Positions 50,751 to 60,237 of a stretch of DNA of 64,000 bases are shown here, piece by piece; position 1 is the first letter of the stretch, and every line of letters starts with the position of its first letter. The position numbers were made by a program, and so were the translations under genes. The stretch covers positions 130,962 through 194,961 of the forward strand of contig DISZ01000018.1 in NCBI GenBank assembly GCA_002422085.1, in the 5' to 3' direction. The notes beneath the pieces are model-generated. The model ran no database searches and was not told the DNA's origin. It saw nothing but the letters and a program-made list of their open reading frames with translations. The stretch comes from Rhodobacteraceae bacterium UBA6197. GTDB taxonomy: Bacteria; Pseudomonadota; Alphaproteobacteria; Rhodobacterales; Rhodobacteraceae.

Positions 50751-53150
50751 TCAGGCAAAGAAGTTGCCATCCGCCGAGTTGAGAGCATGATCATAGATCG
50801 CAAGATCGGTGATCGTGCCATCAAAGGCGTTCGATGCATCGGCTGCGCCATCCGCACTGGCCCAACCCAGACCACCCACCTGAAGGAACTGGTCATTGTG
50901 GGTCCAGTCCATGGTGAAGTCGTCATGCCCGACAAGCTTGCCGTTCAGATACAGCGAAACCTCGTCATCATCGAAGCTGGCCGCCACATCATATTCGGTA
51001 TTTGCCTTGATCCCGCCGACCGAAAGCGTCGATTCCGAGTCACTGTCCTGAAAACGGGCATAGAGTTTGCCGTTATCAATATAGATCGACAAATGGTTGC
51101 CATCACCTTCGTAGGAGTAGGCGTCCTTCGACACCAGACCTGCCAGTTTCGAAACGCTGTCCGCCTCGAAGCTGAACGCGACCGTGCCTTGGCTGACTTC
51201 CATGTTGTCTTCATGTTCAACCGAGATCACGCTGCCCAGCTTGCCGGTGAATTCATGGTCACCCAAAAGACTGAAGATCGGCGAAAGGCTGGCCGAAGTG
51301 CCGGTCGCGGCGCCAGACGTGGTGCTGGCTGCCGTTTCCGCGGGGGCGGAAACCGCGGGCGCGGACGTCTCGGCCGCCGTCAGGCCGGTCAGGAACGACG
51401 ACATCTGAGCCGGCGTCTTGGCGCCTTCGACAATCGCCACATCAGAGATCGTTCCGTCAAAAACCTGCTTGTAGGACGACGAACCCGAGGCGCTGGCCCA
51501 ACCATTTGCACCAACTTGCAGATACTCGTTGTTGTTGACCCAGGTGGTGTCGCTTGCAACCGTGCCCATGGAAGAGCCGTTGAGCCATGCGCTCGCGGTA
51601 CCATTCCCGAAGCTGACTTGCAGGTCATAGTCGGTATCAGCCTTGATCCCGTCCGCCTTGATCGTTTGGTCAGAAGTGCCGTCCTGGAAGCGAACGTTCA
51701 GACTGCCATCCTGAATATAGGTGGTAAAGTGGTTGCCACCGCCCGTGTAGCCCGTGGCATCCTTCGAGATGACACCCGAAGTGCCCGAAACGTCGTTGGA
51801 GTTGAAGGTCAGCCAGACCGTTCCGGACGACAGGTTCAGATCGGTCGTCGGCGCGACAGAAACCACGTCGCTTTCGCTGGTGATTTCAATGGCGCCGGTC
51901 AGCCACAGCGCCGCCCCACTGGTGCTTGTCGAGGTATCGGTGTTCGTGGTCGGGGCCGGGGCCGGGGCCGGTTCCGTTGCCACCGGGGTCGGTTCCGTGA
52001 CAACCGGTGCCGGATCGGGCTCCGCCACCACAACCACCGGATCGGAGGTCGAAGGAGTAGTCGTGGTGTCACTATAGGTGTGTTCGGTGCCGTCCAGCAG
52101 TTCCATCAAACGGTCAAAGGCGCCTTTGGTCTCGGCAACGCTGCCGGAAACCGGGCGCAGATCTTCAAGGGTGATCCCCAGCCCGGCATCGGCATTCTTG
52201 AACAGGGTGTTATAGTGATAGGAGTCACTCACATCATCCCACTGCGCAACGATGTTCGACCCCGAGGTGCCGCCGCTATAGGAGGATGTGATGTTGTTTT
52301 CCACAACGCTGCCGGCAGGCACGCTGATCGACGCCGCCTTGTGACCCAGATTCGGCACGCTCAGCACGGTGTTGTCGCGCACGACAATCCCCGATCCATC
52401 CGAGACCTTGATCGCGTTGACCTTGCCCGAATAGATGATGTTTTCTTCGATCAGGATGTTCTTGTAGGTCGCATCATCGAGGAAAATGCCCTGAGCGCGT
52501 TCCGTGGTCTGCGCCAGATAGGTGTTGCCGCGGATGATGACATCGCTGGCTTCGCCTTGGAACTGCATGAAGTCGGCATGTGCATCGGCATCGGGGTAAA
52601 GGTGCCCGCCGCCCGAGTTGTCTTCGATCAGCACGTCATGGACGCCGCCAAACTTGTAGAAATCCGAAAAGACATAGTCGACCGAATTGTTCTTGACGGT
52701 CACATTGTCGGTGCTGAACACCAAGATCCCGTTGCCCACGTCATGCACGTTGTTGTTGTTCAGCGTGATGGTGTTGGAGTCCTTGACGTAGATACCGTAG
52801 TGACCCTCGTAGGTCTTGTCGACAAGGCCGTTCACCTCGGAGTTGATGAAGTCGACGTGGTCGCTGTTGAGGATCTGAACGACCCGCGAGCCGGAGACGC
52901 CATTGGTCGGATGGCTTACGTGCACATCGTCCAGACGGATGTAGCTGGAATTATCGACTTTCAGCGAACTGAAGACCGCCTCGTTGTTTGCATCGGCAGA
53001 ACGAAGGGTAACGTAACTGTTGAAATCCAGGTTACTGAGGTTGACGGAACCGTAGTTACCCGACGAAAGCAGAATCGTGTCGCCACCTGCTGCCTTGCTC
53101 AAAGCTGATGTCAGTTCAGCCGAGCTAGAAACCTTGTACGTGGTTGCCAT
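50751..53150 (-). CDS. Right-handed beta-helix protein with two LamG domains
   Basis: 799 residues. Residues about 1-330 form a pectate-lyase/C5-epimerase-like parallel beta-helix with many Asn-rich rungs (NTITLNNNNVHDVGNGILVF, NVTVKNNSVDYVFSD). An acidic Pro/Thr linker (PDPAPVVTEPTPVATEPAPA) leads to two tandem LamG/concanavalin-like modules of about 170 residues with the parallel motifs GGGNHFTTYIQDGSL and GDGNHLSIYIDNGKL. No Sec signal peptide is seen (MATTYKVSSSAEL), so type I or another non-Sec export is likely. It probably binds and cuts or epimerises the local polysaccharide. GAGG lies 8 nt before the ATG. Confidence 0.85.
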   Translation of the reverse strand: MATTYKVSSSAELTSALSKAAGGDTILLSSGNYGSVNLSNLDFNSYVTLRSADANNEAVFSSLKVDNSSYIRLDDVHVSHPTNGVSGSRVVQILNSDHVDFINSEVNGLVDKTYEGHYGIYVKDSNTITLNNNNVHDVGNGILVFSTDNVTVKNNSVDYVFSDFYKFGGVHDVLIEDNSGGGHLYPDADAHADFMQFQGEASDVIIRGNTYLAQTTERAQGIFLDDATYKNILIEENIIYSGKVNAIKVSDGSGIVVRDNTVLSVPNLGHKAASISVPAGSVVENNITSSYSGGTSGSNIVAQWDDVSDSYHYNTLFKNADAGLGITLEDLRPVSGSVAETKGAFDRLMELLDGTEHTYSDTTTTPSTSDPVVVVAEPDPAPVVTEPTPVATEPAPAPAPTTNTDTSTSTSGAALWLTGAIEITSESDVVSVAPTTDLNLSSGTVWLTFNSNDVSGTSGVISKDATGYTGGGNHFTTYIQDGSLNVRFQDGTSDQTIKADGIKADTDYDLQVSFGNGTASAWLNGSSMGTVASDTTWVNNNEYLQVGANGWASASGSSSYKQVFDGTISDVAIVEGAKTPAQMSSFLTGLTAAETSAPAVSAPAETAASTTSGAATGTSASLSPIFSLLGDHEFTGKLGSVISVEHEDNMEVSQGTVAFSFEADSVSKLAGLVSKDAYSYEGDGNHLSIYIDNGKLYARFQDSDSESTLSVGGIKANTEYDVAASFDDDEVSLYLNGKLVGHDDFTMDWTHNDQFLQVGGLGWASADGAADASNAFDGTITDLAIYDHALNSADGNFFA

Positions 53151-53726
53151 ATTGATTGCCTCGTGTCGTTGATTGTCTTGCGTTGCATTGGAGTGGTTCG
53201 ATTGCTCAAGGATTTACCGATGCAATTCGGCTTCTTCAAGGCGGCCGCTTTTTTTGAGCGCCGAACCGCGCAGTCTATTAAAAACGTAGCGTAAACAATA
53301 CTATACGGGTGTATTGGCGGGTAATTTCCGAATCTCATCGCTACCACAACAACACCGATGGGCAGATTTATGCCGCATTTGCTAACATATCCTTGCCAGA
53401 ACCCGCCGAGAGCAGATGCCGGACAGGAATTCTTTTCAAAACCGGGCCCGATTTGCCAATTCGGTGGAATTTATCGAAAGTCACGGAATTGAATCCTCTA
53501 ATTGATACGCCTTTAAAATGACTTGAACTGGTGGCAGCTTGGGCGCCTGGTGGTGGGTTTTTTTGATATATCAAATGTAGTATATCAAAAGGTGTATAGC
53601 GGCCTAAAATACTCAATCCATTGGCGCAATAGCCGCAAAAGAGTGCAACGATAGCCGGCTTGCCCATGGCGGGGTTGACCCGCTCAGGTTTCCGGCAAGA
53701 ATGATCCAGCAAGATAGCAAGGCCAC
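53151..53726. other. AT-rich intergenic region, about 575 nt
   Basis: It separates the divergent beta-helix and asparagine-synthase-like genes and is clearly less GC-rich than the surroundings. Short open frames (for example minus 53111-53347) overlap the beta-helix start and look spurious. It holds a palindrome at 53562 and presumably both promoters. Confidence 0.5.
53562..53590. promoter_or_regulatory. TTTGATATATCAAA palindrome plus half-site
   Basis: A perfect 14-bp palindrome TTTGATATATCAAA at 53562-53575, followed 5 nt later by TATATCAAAA, a repeated half-site. It lies about 140 nt upstream of the asparagine-synthase-like gene in an AT-rich spacer. It looks like an operator for a dimeric regulator, identity unknown. 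Confidence 0.45.
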
Positions 53727-55469
53727 ATGATGACTCGCCAGATCACCTGGGTCGGATCGACCGCCATGGGAAGCTGCAAGGAGGCAGACTTCCGGGTCTG
53801 GTCCAGAGGATATGCGGTCGGTCCAGACCGAATCACCTATCTGGATGACGAAATAGGGCAGCATCTGGCCCGAAATCAGGATCGGCTGGCACAAACCGCC
53901 GCACAAATGAACGGCTGTTTCGCCGCCGTGCTGATCGGGCCGCCGGGGGCCTGGGTGGTCACCGACAGGATCGGCTCTGTGCCGATCTATCTCGGGCCGC
54001 ATGCGGCAAGCGGTGGCATGGCGCTATCGGACACCCCCTGGCCCATCATCGAGGGCCTTGCCCCAGCGCCAAGGATCACCCGGCCTGCGTTGGTGGATAT
54101 GCTGACCGCGGGCTATGTGACCGGCAACGAAACGTTGATCGAGGGGGTGACCACGGCGGCTCCGGCAGCGATTACAACGATTGCGGGCGGCGCAGCCCGG
54201 ACCCAACGCTATTGGCGCTATGGCTACTTTCCCGAAGCGATGTCCGCTGACGAGGCGGCCGATCAATTGACGCAGGTCCTGTCAGAGGTGATCGCGCGAA
54301 GCGTGGCCATTCTGGACCGGATGCGGGGTCGCGCGGTGCTGACGCTTTCAGGCGGGCTGGACAGCCGATTGCTGGCGGGTCTGCTGGCGGGCACCACTGC
54401 GCGCACGCCTGCCGCGGTTTCCTACGGGGCACCCGACGACCCCGAGGTCATGGTCGCCGCCGAGGTTGCGGCGGCACTGGGGTATGATTTTCGTTCGGTT
54501 CCGCTGGACGGCAGCTATTTCAACCCCGACTTTCTGGCCCGCTCGGTCGACGAGGTGGGGATGACCACGCGCTTTACCAGCGGCACTGGCGCGCGGCATC
54601 TGGCCTGTGAGGCGGGCGATGTGCTGGTGCCGGGCCATACCGGAGACTTCGTGTCGGGCGGTCATTTGCCGCCCCATGCCGCGCTGGTCGGAAATCGTGC
54701 CCAGTTGCATCGGTTTCTGGATCTGCGCCATTTCCGTTACCCCGGCTCTGACCGGATCCTGCGGCAAGTATTGCCCGGCGGCACCGAAAGCCGCTTTGAA
54801 AGCCTTGCGCGCACCACCGCGGATTTTGATTTCTCGCAAGACATGTTCGGGCTGATCGACCGCTGGAACGTGGAAAACCGTCAGCGCCGGTTGATCCTGA
54901 TGGAGCTGCGCGCCTATGAACGGGTCGCACCCTGGATCCTGCCGTTTTACGACCATGCGCTGATCGACTTTTTCGCCCGCCTGCCCCATGCGCTGCGCCT
55001 TGGCCAGCGGCTTTATACGCAGGTGGCGCTGGAGCGGGTGTTTACCGGGCGCGCGGCGGCGCTGGCCACGATCCGGCGGGTCGGAAAGCCGCTGCGCGTG
55101 GACGAGGCGACCGCCCTGCGGTTGGAACGTTTTGCGCGCCTTCCCAAGGTGCTGCGCACGCCCGTTCTGGCAGGCTGGCCATTGGCGCGCGAAGCACTGG
55201 CGTGGAGGCGGGGGCAAAAGGTGGCCACTGGCGGGCCGGACCCGATCCGGCATTGGTTTGCCAGTGACGCCGGGGTTCGGCGCTTTCTGACCGAGCGGAT
55301 TCAGGCGATCTCGGTTTCCGGGGTGGACGGCGAGGCGCTTTTGGCCCTGGCCAATAGCGGCACCGCCCCGGAGGCGTTTTTTCACCGCGTCCTCACCGCC
55401 GCGATCACCGCACAAGAGGTGCAAGATACCGCCACCCGACGTTGGCAGGCGGCACGCGCCGCCCGCTAA
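53727..55469 (+). CDS. Asparagine-synthase-like ATP pyrophosphatase protein
   Basis: 580 residues. The C-terminal asparagine synthase domain (PF00733) has the PPi loop SGGLDS at 208-213 and VLVPGHTGDFVSGGH further on. The N-terminal about 180 residues resemble a class-II glutaminase fold (FAAVLIGPPGAWVVTDRIGS), but the protein begins MMTRQITWVGS without the Cys2 nucleophile, so glutamine cannot be used in the usual way. Such proteins in polysaccharide loci may amidate a uronic acid or amino sugar using free ammonia. It ends in a 4-nt convergent overlap with the glycosyltransferase. Confidence 0.8.
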   Translation: MMTRQITWVGSTAMGSCKEADFRVWSRGYAVGPDRITYLDDEIGQHLARNQDRLAQTAAQMNGCFAAVLIGPPGAWVVTDRIGSVPIYLGPHAASGGMALSDTPWPIIEGLAPAPRITRPALVDMLTAGYVTGNETLIEGVTTAAPAAITTIAGGAARTQRYWRYGYFPEAMSADEAADQLTQVLSEVIARSVAILDRMRGRAVLTLSGGLDSRLLAGLLAGTTARTPAAVSYGAPDDPEVMVAAEVAAALGYDFRSVPLDGSYFNPDFLARSVDEVGMTTRFTSGTGARHLACEAGDVLVPGHTGDFVSGGHLPPHAALVGNRAQLHRFLDLRHFRYPGSDRILRQVLPGGTESRFESLARTTADFDFSQDMFGLIDRWNVENRQRRLILMELRAYERVAPWILPFYDHALIDFFARLPHALRLGQRLYTQVALERVFTGRAAALATIRRVGKPLRVDEATALRLERFARLPKVLRTPVLAGWPLAREALAWRRGQKVATGGPDPIRHWFASDAGVRRFLTERIQAISVSGVDGEALLALANSGTAPEAFFHRVLTAAITAQEVQDTATRRWQAARAAR

Positions 55470-56650
55470 GGACCGGACCCCGGGCCTTTGGCAATGGCCT
55501 GCACCCGGGCGCTATAGCCTTGGCAAACGGGGCCCGCACGAAACCGTTCTAACCCGCCTGACTGCTGCAACCGGGCAACGGCGTGTTTCATCTGGCCAGT
55601 GTCCCCGTGCAGCGCGCGCAAGGCCTCGGTGATACTGGCGACCGAGGTCGGATCGCAGCGCAGACCAATGCCCTGATCGTCAAAGAACCCGTCTATCCCC
55701 CGATCTTGCGAATAGAGGATCGGCACCCCGGCAAACAGCGCCTCAAGATAGACCATGCCAAAGGTTTCGCGCAGCGTGGGCAGCACGAAGGCTGCGTAGC
55801 CGTTCAACGTCTTGGGCATATCGGCATGGGGCACCGCGCCGCGCAGCGTGACCTGACCGGTCAGCCCGTGACGCGCGATTTCGCGCGCCAGCGCCGCTTC
55901 GGCCGACCCGGCGTCGCTACCGATGATGTCGAGCGTGATCGTGCAACCCTGATCGCGCAGCGCTGCAATGGCGGAAAGCAGGTTGGGCATTCCCTTCAGC
56001 TTCCAACCCGCCAGATGGAACGCCGTCACCAGCCCCGGCCCGGTATCGCGGGGCGGCAAGAAGTGGTCGATCTTGGTGATCGTAGGCAACAAACTGCGCG
56101 GCGCATCGGGCAGCGACAGGGTTTCCACAAGATAACGCTCGATCCAGGGCGTCACCGGAAACAGCCACGCCGCCTCGGCGGCAACCCGGCGCCACGCCGC
56201 ATGCAGTCCGGGCTTCAGGCGCAGGTATTTCTGATCGGTATTGCCCCGCACGGTGCAGACATAGGGGCAGCCCAAATGGCGCGCAACACGCCGCGCCACC
56301 AGCCCTTCGATCGTCAGCTTGTGGCCATGCACCAGATCAACCCGCAGACCCTGTGCCTTGATGTCCGCCGCGATCCAGTCGGCAAGGCGATTGAGAAAAG
56401 GCCGCAGCAAGATACCATAAGGCGGCGCGCGGTAGACCAGGGTTGTGACCCTGTCGCTGCGATCCTGCGCGGTGATGCCGCCAAACCCGTTCACCCGATT
56501 GATCGAATAGACGCGGTGGTCAAGCTCCGGGCTACCGTCAAGCAAGTTCCGAACGGCGGGCGTCTTGCGCGCCGACCAGGCATCGGGAAAGTCCGCCGAT
56601 ATGTGCAAGATGCGCGGACGCGCCATGGAAGGCACGGTGCTATCCGTCAT
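55466..56650 (-). CDS. Glycosyltransferase family 4 (GT-B fold)
   Basis: 394 residues. ARPRILHISADFPDAWSARK starts the acceptor domain. The donor domain has LTGQVTLRGAVPHADMPKTL and VLPTLRETFGMVYLEALFAGVPIL, the E-x7-E-type motif of GT4 retaining transferases. Start codons at 56656, 56650 and 56626 are all possible; none has a strong ribosome site. The first two overlap the upstream GT2 gene, supporting coupled translation. It adds one sugar to the lipid-linked repeat unit at the cytoplasmic face of the membrane. Confidence 0.88.
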   Translation of the reverse strand: MTDSTVPSMARPRILHISADFPDAWSARKTPAVRNLLDGSPELDHRVYSINRVNGFGGITAQDRSDRVTTLVYRAPPYGILLRPFLNRLADWIAADIKAQGLRVDLVHGHKLTIEGLVARRVARHLGCPYVCTVRGNTDQKYLRLKPGLHAAWRRVAAEAAWLFPVTPWIERYLVETLSLPDAPRSLLPTITKIDHFLPPRDTGPGLVTAFHLAGWKLKGMPNLLSAIAALRDQGCTITLDIIGSDAGSAEAALAREIARHGLTGQVTLRGAVPHADMPKTLNGYAAFVLPTLRETFGMVYLEALFAGVPILYSQDRGIDGFFDDQGIGLRCDPTSVASITEALRALHGDTGQMKHAVARLQQSGGLERFRAGPVCQGYSARVQAIAKGPGSGP

Positions 56651-57596
56651 AGCCATTCAGCCAATCGACCCGATGCGACCAGACCTGACGCCATGTTGCG
56701 GCCCGGTCCTTTGGCCCCTGCCCACCCGCAAGCCGCGCCTGAAGCCCGAAAGCCAGCGCCCGAAAGGCGACCAGCCCCCGAAACAGCGCCTTCAGCGCCC
56801 AAAGCCGGAGCGGCCCCCAATGCTTGGCCGCCAGCGTGATCTTGGCGCGGATCAGGCGCTCCATCTTGGCGGCACGGACGGTGTCGGAAAGGCCACCGTA
56901 GTGAATGATCTCGGCATCGGGCGTCATCATCGGTCGTGCGCCACGCAAACGGGCGCGCAGGCACAGATCCGCCTCTTCGCCATACATGAAAAACGCAGGG
57001 TCAAAGCCGCCAAGTGCCTGCCAATCGGCGCGACGGATCAACAGAAAGCAGCCGGTAATCGTATCCACCGCACGCACGCTGTCGCGTCGCCAGCCGCCGT
57101 AGGCGTCACGATTGAAGATCGGGCTGTTCGGCCACAGCCGGGTCAGCCCCGCCGCCCAGCAAAACGTGCCCCATAGCGACATTTCGCGCCAGCACGACGT
57201 TGCATTCAGACTGCCATCGGCAAACAGCGTCCGTCCACCCCAGATACCGGCCTTTGGGTGGTCATGGGCAAACTGCATCAGCGTATCAATAGCGCCATTC
57301 AGCACCACCGTATCGGGGTTCAACAACAGCAGATGCGCGCCCATCGCCCGCTTGGCCGCCAGATTGTTGGCGCCGCCAAAGCCCAGATTGTCCTTGCGCG
57401 CGATCAGGGTCAGATCGGGGAACTCGGCCGCAATCGCCTCTGCCGAGCCATCGCCCGAGTTATTGTCAACCACGATCAGTTCAAACCGCGTCTGCCGCGT
57501 TTCACGGTAAACCGAGCGCAGACACTCTAGCGTCACCTCGCGGGTGTTATAGCTGACCACAATAATGGAAAGGGCGGGGGCAATCGACATGGGCAC
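56640..57596 (-). CDS. Glycosyltransferase family 2, rhamnosyltransferase-like
   Basis: 318 residues. LSIIVVSYNTREVTLECLRS and ELIVVDNNSGDGSAEAIAAE form the nucleotide-binding half. LLLLNPDTVVLNGAID holds the metal-binding DxD-like position, and FFMYGEEADLCLRARLRG is the C-terminal ED motif of the WbbL/rhamnosyl branch. The C-terminal region has basic helices likely to contact the membrane. It lies between the polymerase-like gene and the GT4 gene in one direction. Confidence 0.9.
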   Translation of the reverse strand: MPMSIAPALSIIVVSYNTREVTLECLRSVYRETRQTRFELIVVDNNSGDGSAEAIAAEFPDLTLIARKDNLGFGGANNLAAKRAMGAHLLLLNPDTVVLNGAIDTLMQFAHDHPKAGIWGGRTLFADGSLNATSCWREMSLWGTFCWAAGLTRLWPNSPIFNRDAYGGWRRDSVRAVDTITGCFLLIRRADWQALGGFDPAFFMYGEEADLCLRARLRGARPMMTPDAEIIHYGGLSDTVRAAKMERLIRAKITLAAKHWGPLRLWALKALFRGLVAFRALAFGLQARLAGGQGPKDRAATWRQVWSHRVDWLNGYDG

Positions 57597-57614
57597 CTTG
57601 CAGACTTTGAGAAA

Positions 57615-59015
57615 TCAGGGGCTGCGCTGCGTCGAGGGCACAGGCGGGCGGCGGGAATAGGTTGTAGGAATGGTCTCACGTGGGCGGCTATAGCCAATGC
57701 GTCGCGCGGTATCGGCCTGCGTTCCCGGCTTTGACGGGCTGTCTTCCTGACCGTCCGCGTCCAGAATCCAGACGCCACTTCCCAACAGGAACATGAAAAA
57801 CACATAGATCGTTTTCCAGTAATCTACCGTCCAGCCCCCCAAGAAGAACCCGATCATGCAAAGCAGATAGCCGGTGCGATACCGCGAGACACGTTCGGAC
57901 AGACCGGACTTGAAGGCAATCGTCAGGAACAGGGAAAAGAACGCCAGCTGCAAAAAGAGCGCCGCCGGCAGGCCGTTTCGCACCGCCGAAACCAGCCAGA
58001 ACATGTCCATGCTGCTGCTCATCCATTCGGGGCGCACCCAGTCGCCATGGCCAATGCCGAACAACGGAAAATTCGCCACCGACTGGGTGCCATAGTCCCA
58101 GATCCGCAGCCGATTCGAGGCGGTCCAGCTGTCAAAGGCGAAATAGGCGATGAAGATCTTTGCCGCCGAGCGATTGGCCGCCAATTCGACAAGCATGTAA
58201 AGCGCCGCGACCGACCCCGCAAGAATGACCCAACGCTGACGAATTGGGTTGAGCACCCGGTCCCAGCCGATCAGCGCCAATTGTGCGATCAGCGCCGTCA
58301 ACGGGCCGGACGACAGCGACAACATCACCGACACCGATACAATGGTCGTTTTCAAGGTGCGCCCAAATGCCGACGCCCGATACCCCAAGACGTAATAGGT
58401 CAGCGCCGTCGCACCGCCGCAAAACACGCCGTAAAGGATAGGGTGCGAAAACAACCCCTGCACCCGGTCCAGACCCCAGCGCGCTTCTTTCCAGACGATA
58501 TCGTCGGCCTCCCACAGGCGGTTGGCCAGTTGCATCGGCACGTCAACGCCCGTCAACGTTTCATAAATCGAGAACGGCAGCATCAGGGCGATGATCCAGA
58601 ACAGCACCTTGACCATGGCATGAAAGCCGTCCGCGTTCCGGATAAAGCACCGCGCCAGAAAATACGCCCCGATCGTTTCGATAAAACGGATGCCGCTGGG
58701 TTCGATCGTCGGGCCGACACCCTCAAGCACCACAAAGCTGAGGGTAATCCAGCCCCACATCATCAAAAGCGCGATATCGGCGGTGCGCACCCGACCCGCA
58801 CGCCCGCGCATCCAGAGCCCGACACAGGGCAACACCATGGCCGCCAACACAAGCCTGTTGGCCGACATCAACATCGGCCCGATGTGAAACAGAAATGGCA
58901 AGATCAGCGAAATCAGAAACAGCACCACTGGCCATCGCGGAACGCGACCAGAGGCCGCCTGGGCGCGGTTTGTTGCGGGAAAATAGCTTCCGGGCTCCAG
59001 TCTGGTATCTGTCAC
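57615..59015 (-). CDS. Polysaccharide polymerase/O-antigen ligase-like membrane protein
   Basis: 466 residues with about 11-12 helices and a long, soluble Pro/Ser/Thr-rich C-terminal tail (about 40 residues). A large external loop before the last helices has NRLRIWDYGTQSVANFPLFG, a segment shared with Wzy/O-antigen-ligase-like proteins (PF04932). Such proteins join repeat units in the periplasm. It starts a minus-strand operon with GT2 and GT4. The 218 nt upstream, shared with the divergent GT2, are AT-rich and should hold both promoters. Polymerase versus ligase cannot be decided. Confidence 0.75.
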   Translation of the reverse strand: MTDTRLEPGSYFPATNRAQAASGRVPRWPVVLFLISLILPFLFHIGPMLMSANRLVLAAMVLPCVGLWMRGRAGRVRTADIALLMMWGWITLSFVVLEGVGPTIEPSGIRFIETIGAYFLARCFIRNADGFHAMVKVLFWIIALMLPFSIYETLTGVDVPMQLANRLWEADDIVWKEARWGLDRVQGLFSHPILYGVFCGGATALTYYVLGYRASAFGRTLKTTIVSVSVMLSLSSGPLTALIAQLALIGWDRVLNPIRQRWVILAGSVAALYMLVELAANRSAAKIFIAYFAFDSWTASNRLRIWDYGTQSVANFPLFGIGHGDWVRPEWMSSSMDMFWLVSAVRNGLPAALFLQLAFFSLFLTIAFKSGLSERVSRYRTGYLLCMIGFFLGGWTVDYWKTIYVFFMFLLGSGVWILDADGQEDSPSKPGTQADTARRIGYSRPRETIPTTYSRRPPVPSTQRSP

Positions 59016-59233
59016 GCGTAACCACTTTCCTTGTCAGAGCAGGTCGCCTTGAATCAGTATAGCACAAAGCCTTCACAAAACACCCGGTGCGACGGCAAAT
59101 TGCACCACTTGGTATAAACCTTTTATGCTCTAACCATGCATTTTCGGCGGGATTATATCCAGATGTGATAGAAAGACGCATCGCACGCATTTGCCCGCGC
59201 CCGGCAACACGGCGCAAAGGCCCGGAGGATTGA

Positions 59234-60157
59234 ATGACTGTTACTGTTTCGGTGATCTTACCAACCTATAACCGACCGGTCAGTCTGAAGGCTGCATGCG
59301 AAAGCGTTCTCAGCCAGTCGTATCGCGATCTGGAACTGATCGTGATTGACGACGCCTCGACAGAGGATCTGCGGGCGGTTGTCGATGCGCTGGGTGACGA
59401 CCGGGTGCGCTATCTGCGCCACGCGGTCAACGGCGGCGCATCGCGGGCGCGCAATACCGGGTTGGCTGCGGCGCAGGGCCGGTTCATCGCGTTTCAGGAC
59501 AGTGACGATCTGTGGCTGCCGGGCAAACTTTCGCGGCAGATGGCGATGTTTGAGACCTTGCCCCAGGATGTCGGCGTGGTGACCGGCTCGAAAATTCTTT
59601 ATGGCCGCGACAGTGCGCACAACTACGGCCCCGGCAAGGTGACCTGCGCCCCTCCCCCCGGCCAGCAGCTGCGACTGGACGAAGATCAGGTCCGCCGGTT
59701 TCTGTCGGGCAACCGGATCAGCCTGCAAAACGCGCTGTTCCGGCGCGACTGCTTTCCCGGCGACAGTTGGTTCGACCCTTGCGCCAAGGCCAACGCCGAT
59801 TGGGAGTTCACCGCGCGCCTGGCCCAGCACACGCTGGTTTTCGAAGATATCGAGCCGGTGGTGCTGGCCTTCATCTCGGCGGACAGCATTTCGACCAATA
59901 CCCGCAAAAAGATTCTGGGGCTCTTGCGGATCTTGAAGAAGAACCGCGAGGCCTATGCGCGCTATCCCGATGTTCACGCCAAGAACCTGATTTTGCTGGC
60001 GCGGATGATGTCACGTATTGGCAAGAAACGGATGATGCGGCGGCTGGTTCTGGCCGGGCTGCGGGTGCATCCGCAGTCGGTGATCGGGATGGCCGGGTTC
60101 AGCGGTGTGGTCTGGCGGCGCTTTCGCAACCGTCTGGCTCCAAGCGGGCGCGCATAG
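59234..60157 (+). CDS. Glycosyltransferase family 2
   Basis: 307 residues. VSVILPTYNRPVSLKAACES and LELIVIDDASTEDLRAVVDA begin the GT-A fold. ASRARNTGLAAAQGRFIAFQ followed by DSDDLWLPGKL contains the metal-binding Asp residues. An acceptor domain with NADWEFTARLAQ follows. GGAGG lies 5 nt before the ATG. It stands alone on the plus strand between two minus-strand polysaccharide operons. Confidence 0.9.
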   Translation: MTVTVSVILPTYNRPVSLKAACESVLSQSYRDLELIVIDDASTEDLRAVVDALGDDRVRYLRHAVNGGASRARNTGLAAAQGRFIAFQDSDDLWLPGKLSRQMAMFETLPQDVGVVTGSKILYGRDSAHNYGPGKVTCAPPPGQQLRLDEDQVRRFLSGNRISLQNALFRRDCFPGDSWFDPCAKANADWEFTARLAQHTLVFEDIEPVVLAFISADSISTNTRKKILGLLRILKKNREAYARYPDVHAKNLILLARMMSRIGKKRMMRRLVLAGLRVHPQSVIGMAGFSGVVWRRFRNRLAPSGRA

Positions 60158-60237
60158 CGCATAGGCCGCAATGATGGCATTTCGCGTTTGCTCTGACAGT
60201 GCGGCGCATTCCATGCCACCGCAGAGGCTGGAACCCT

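Noticed and set aside
53111..53347. 78-codon minus-strand frame upstream of the beta-helix gene
   Set aside because: It overlaps the well-supported beta-helix start in another frame and has no ribosome site or protein-like character.
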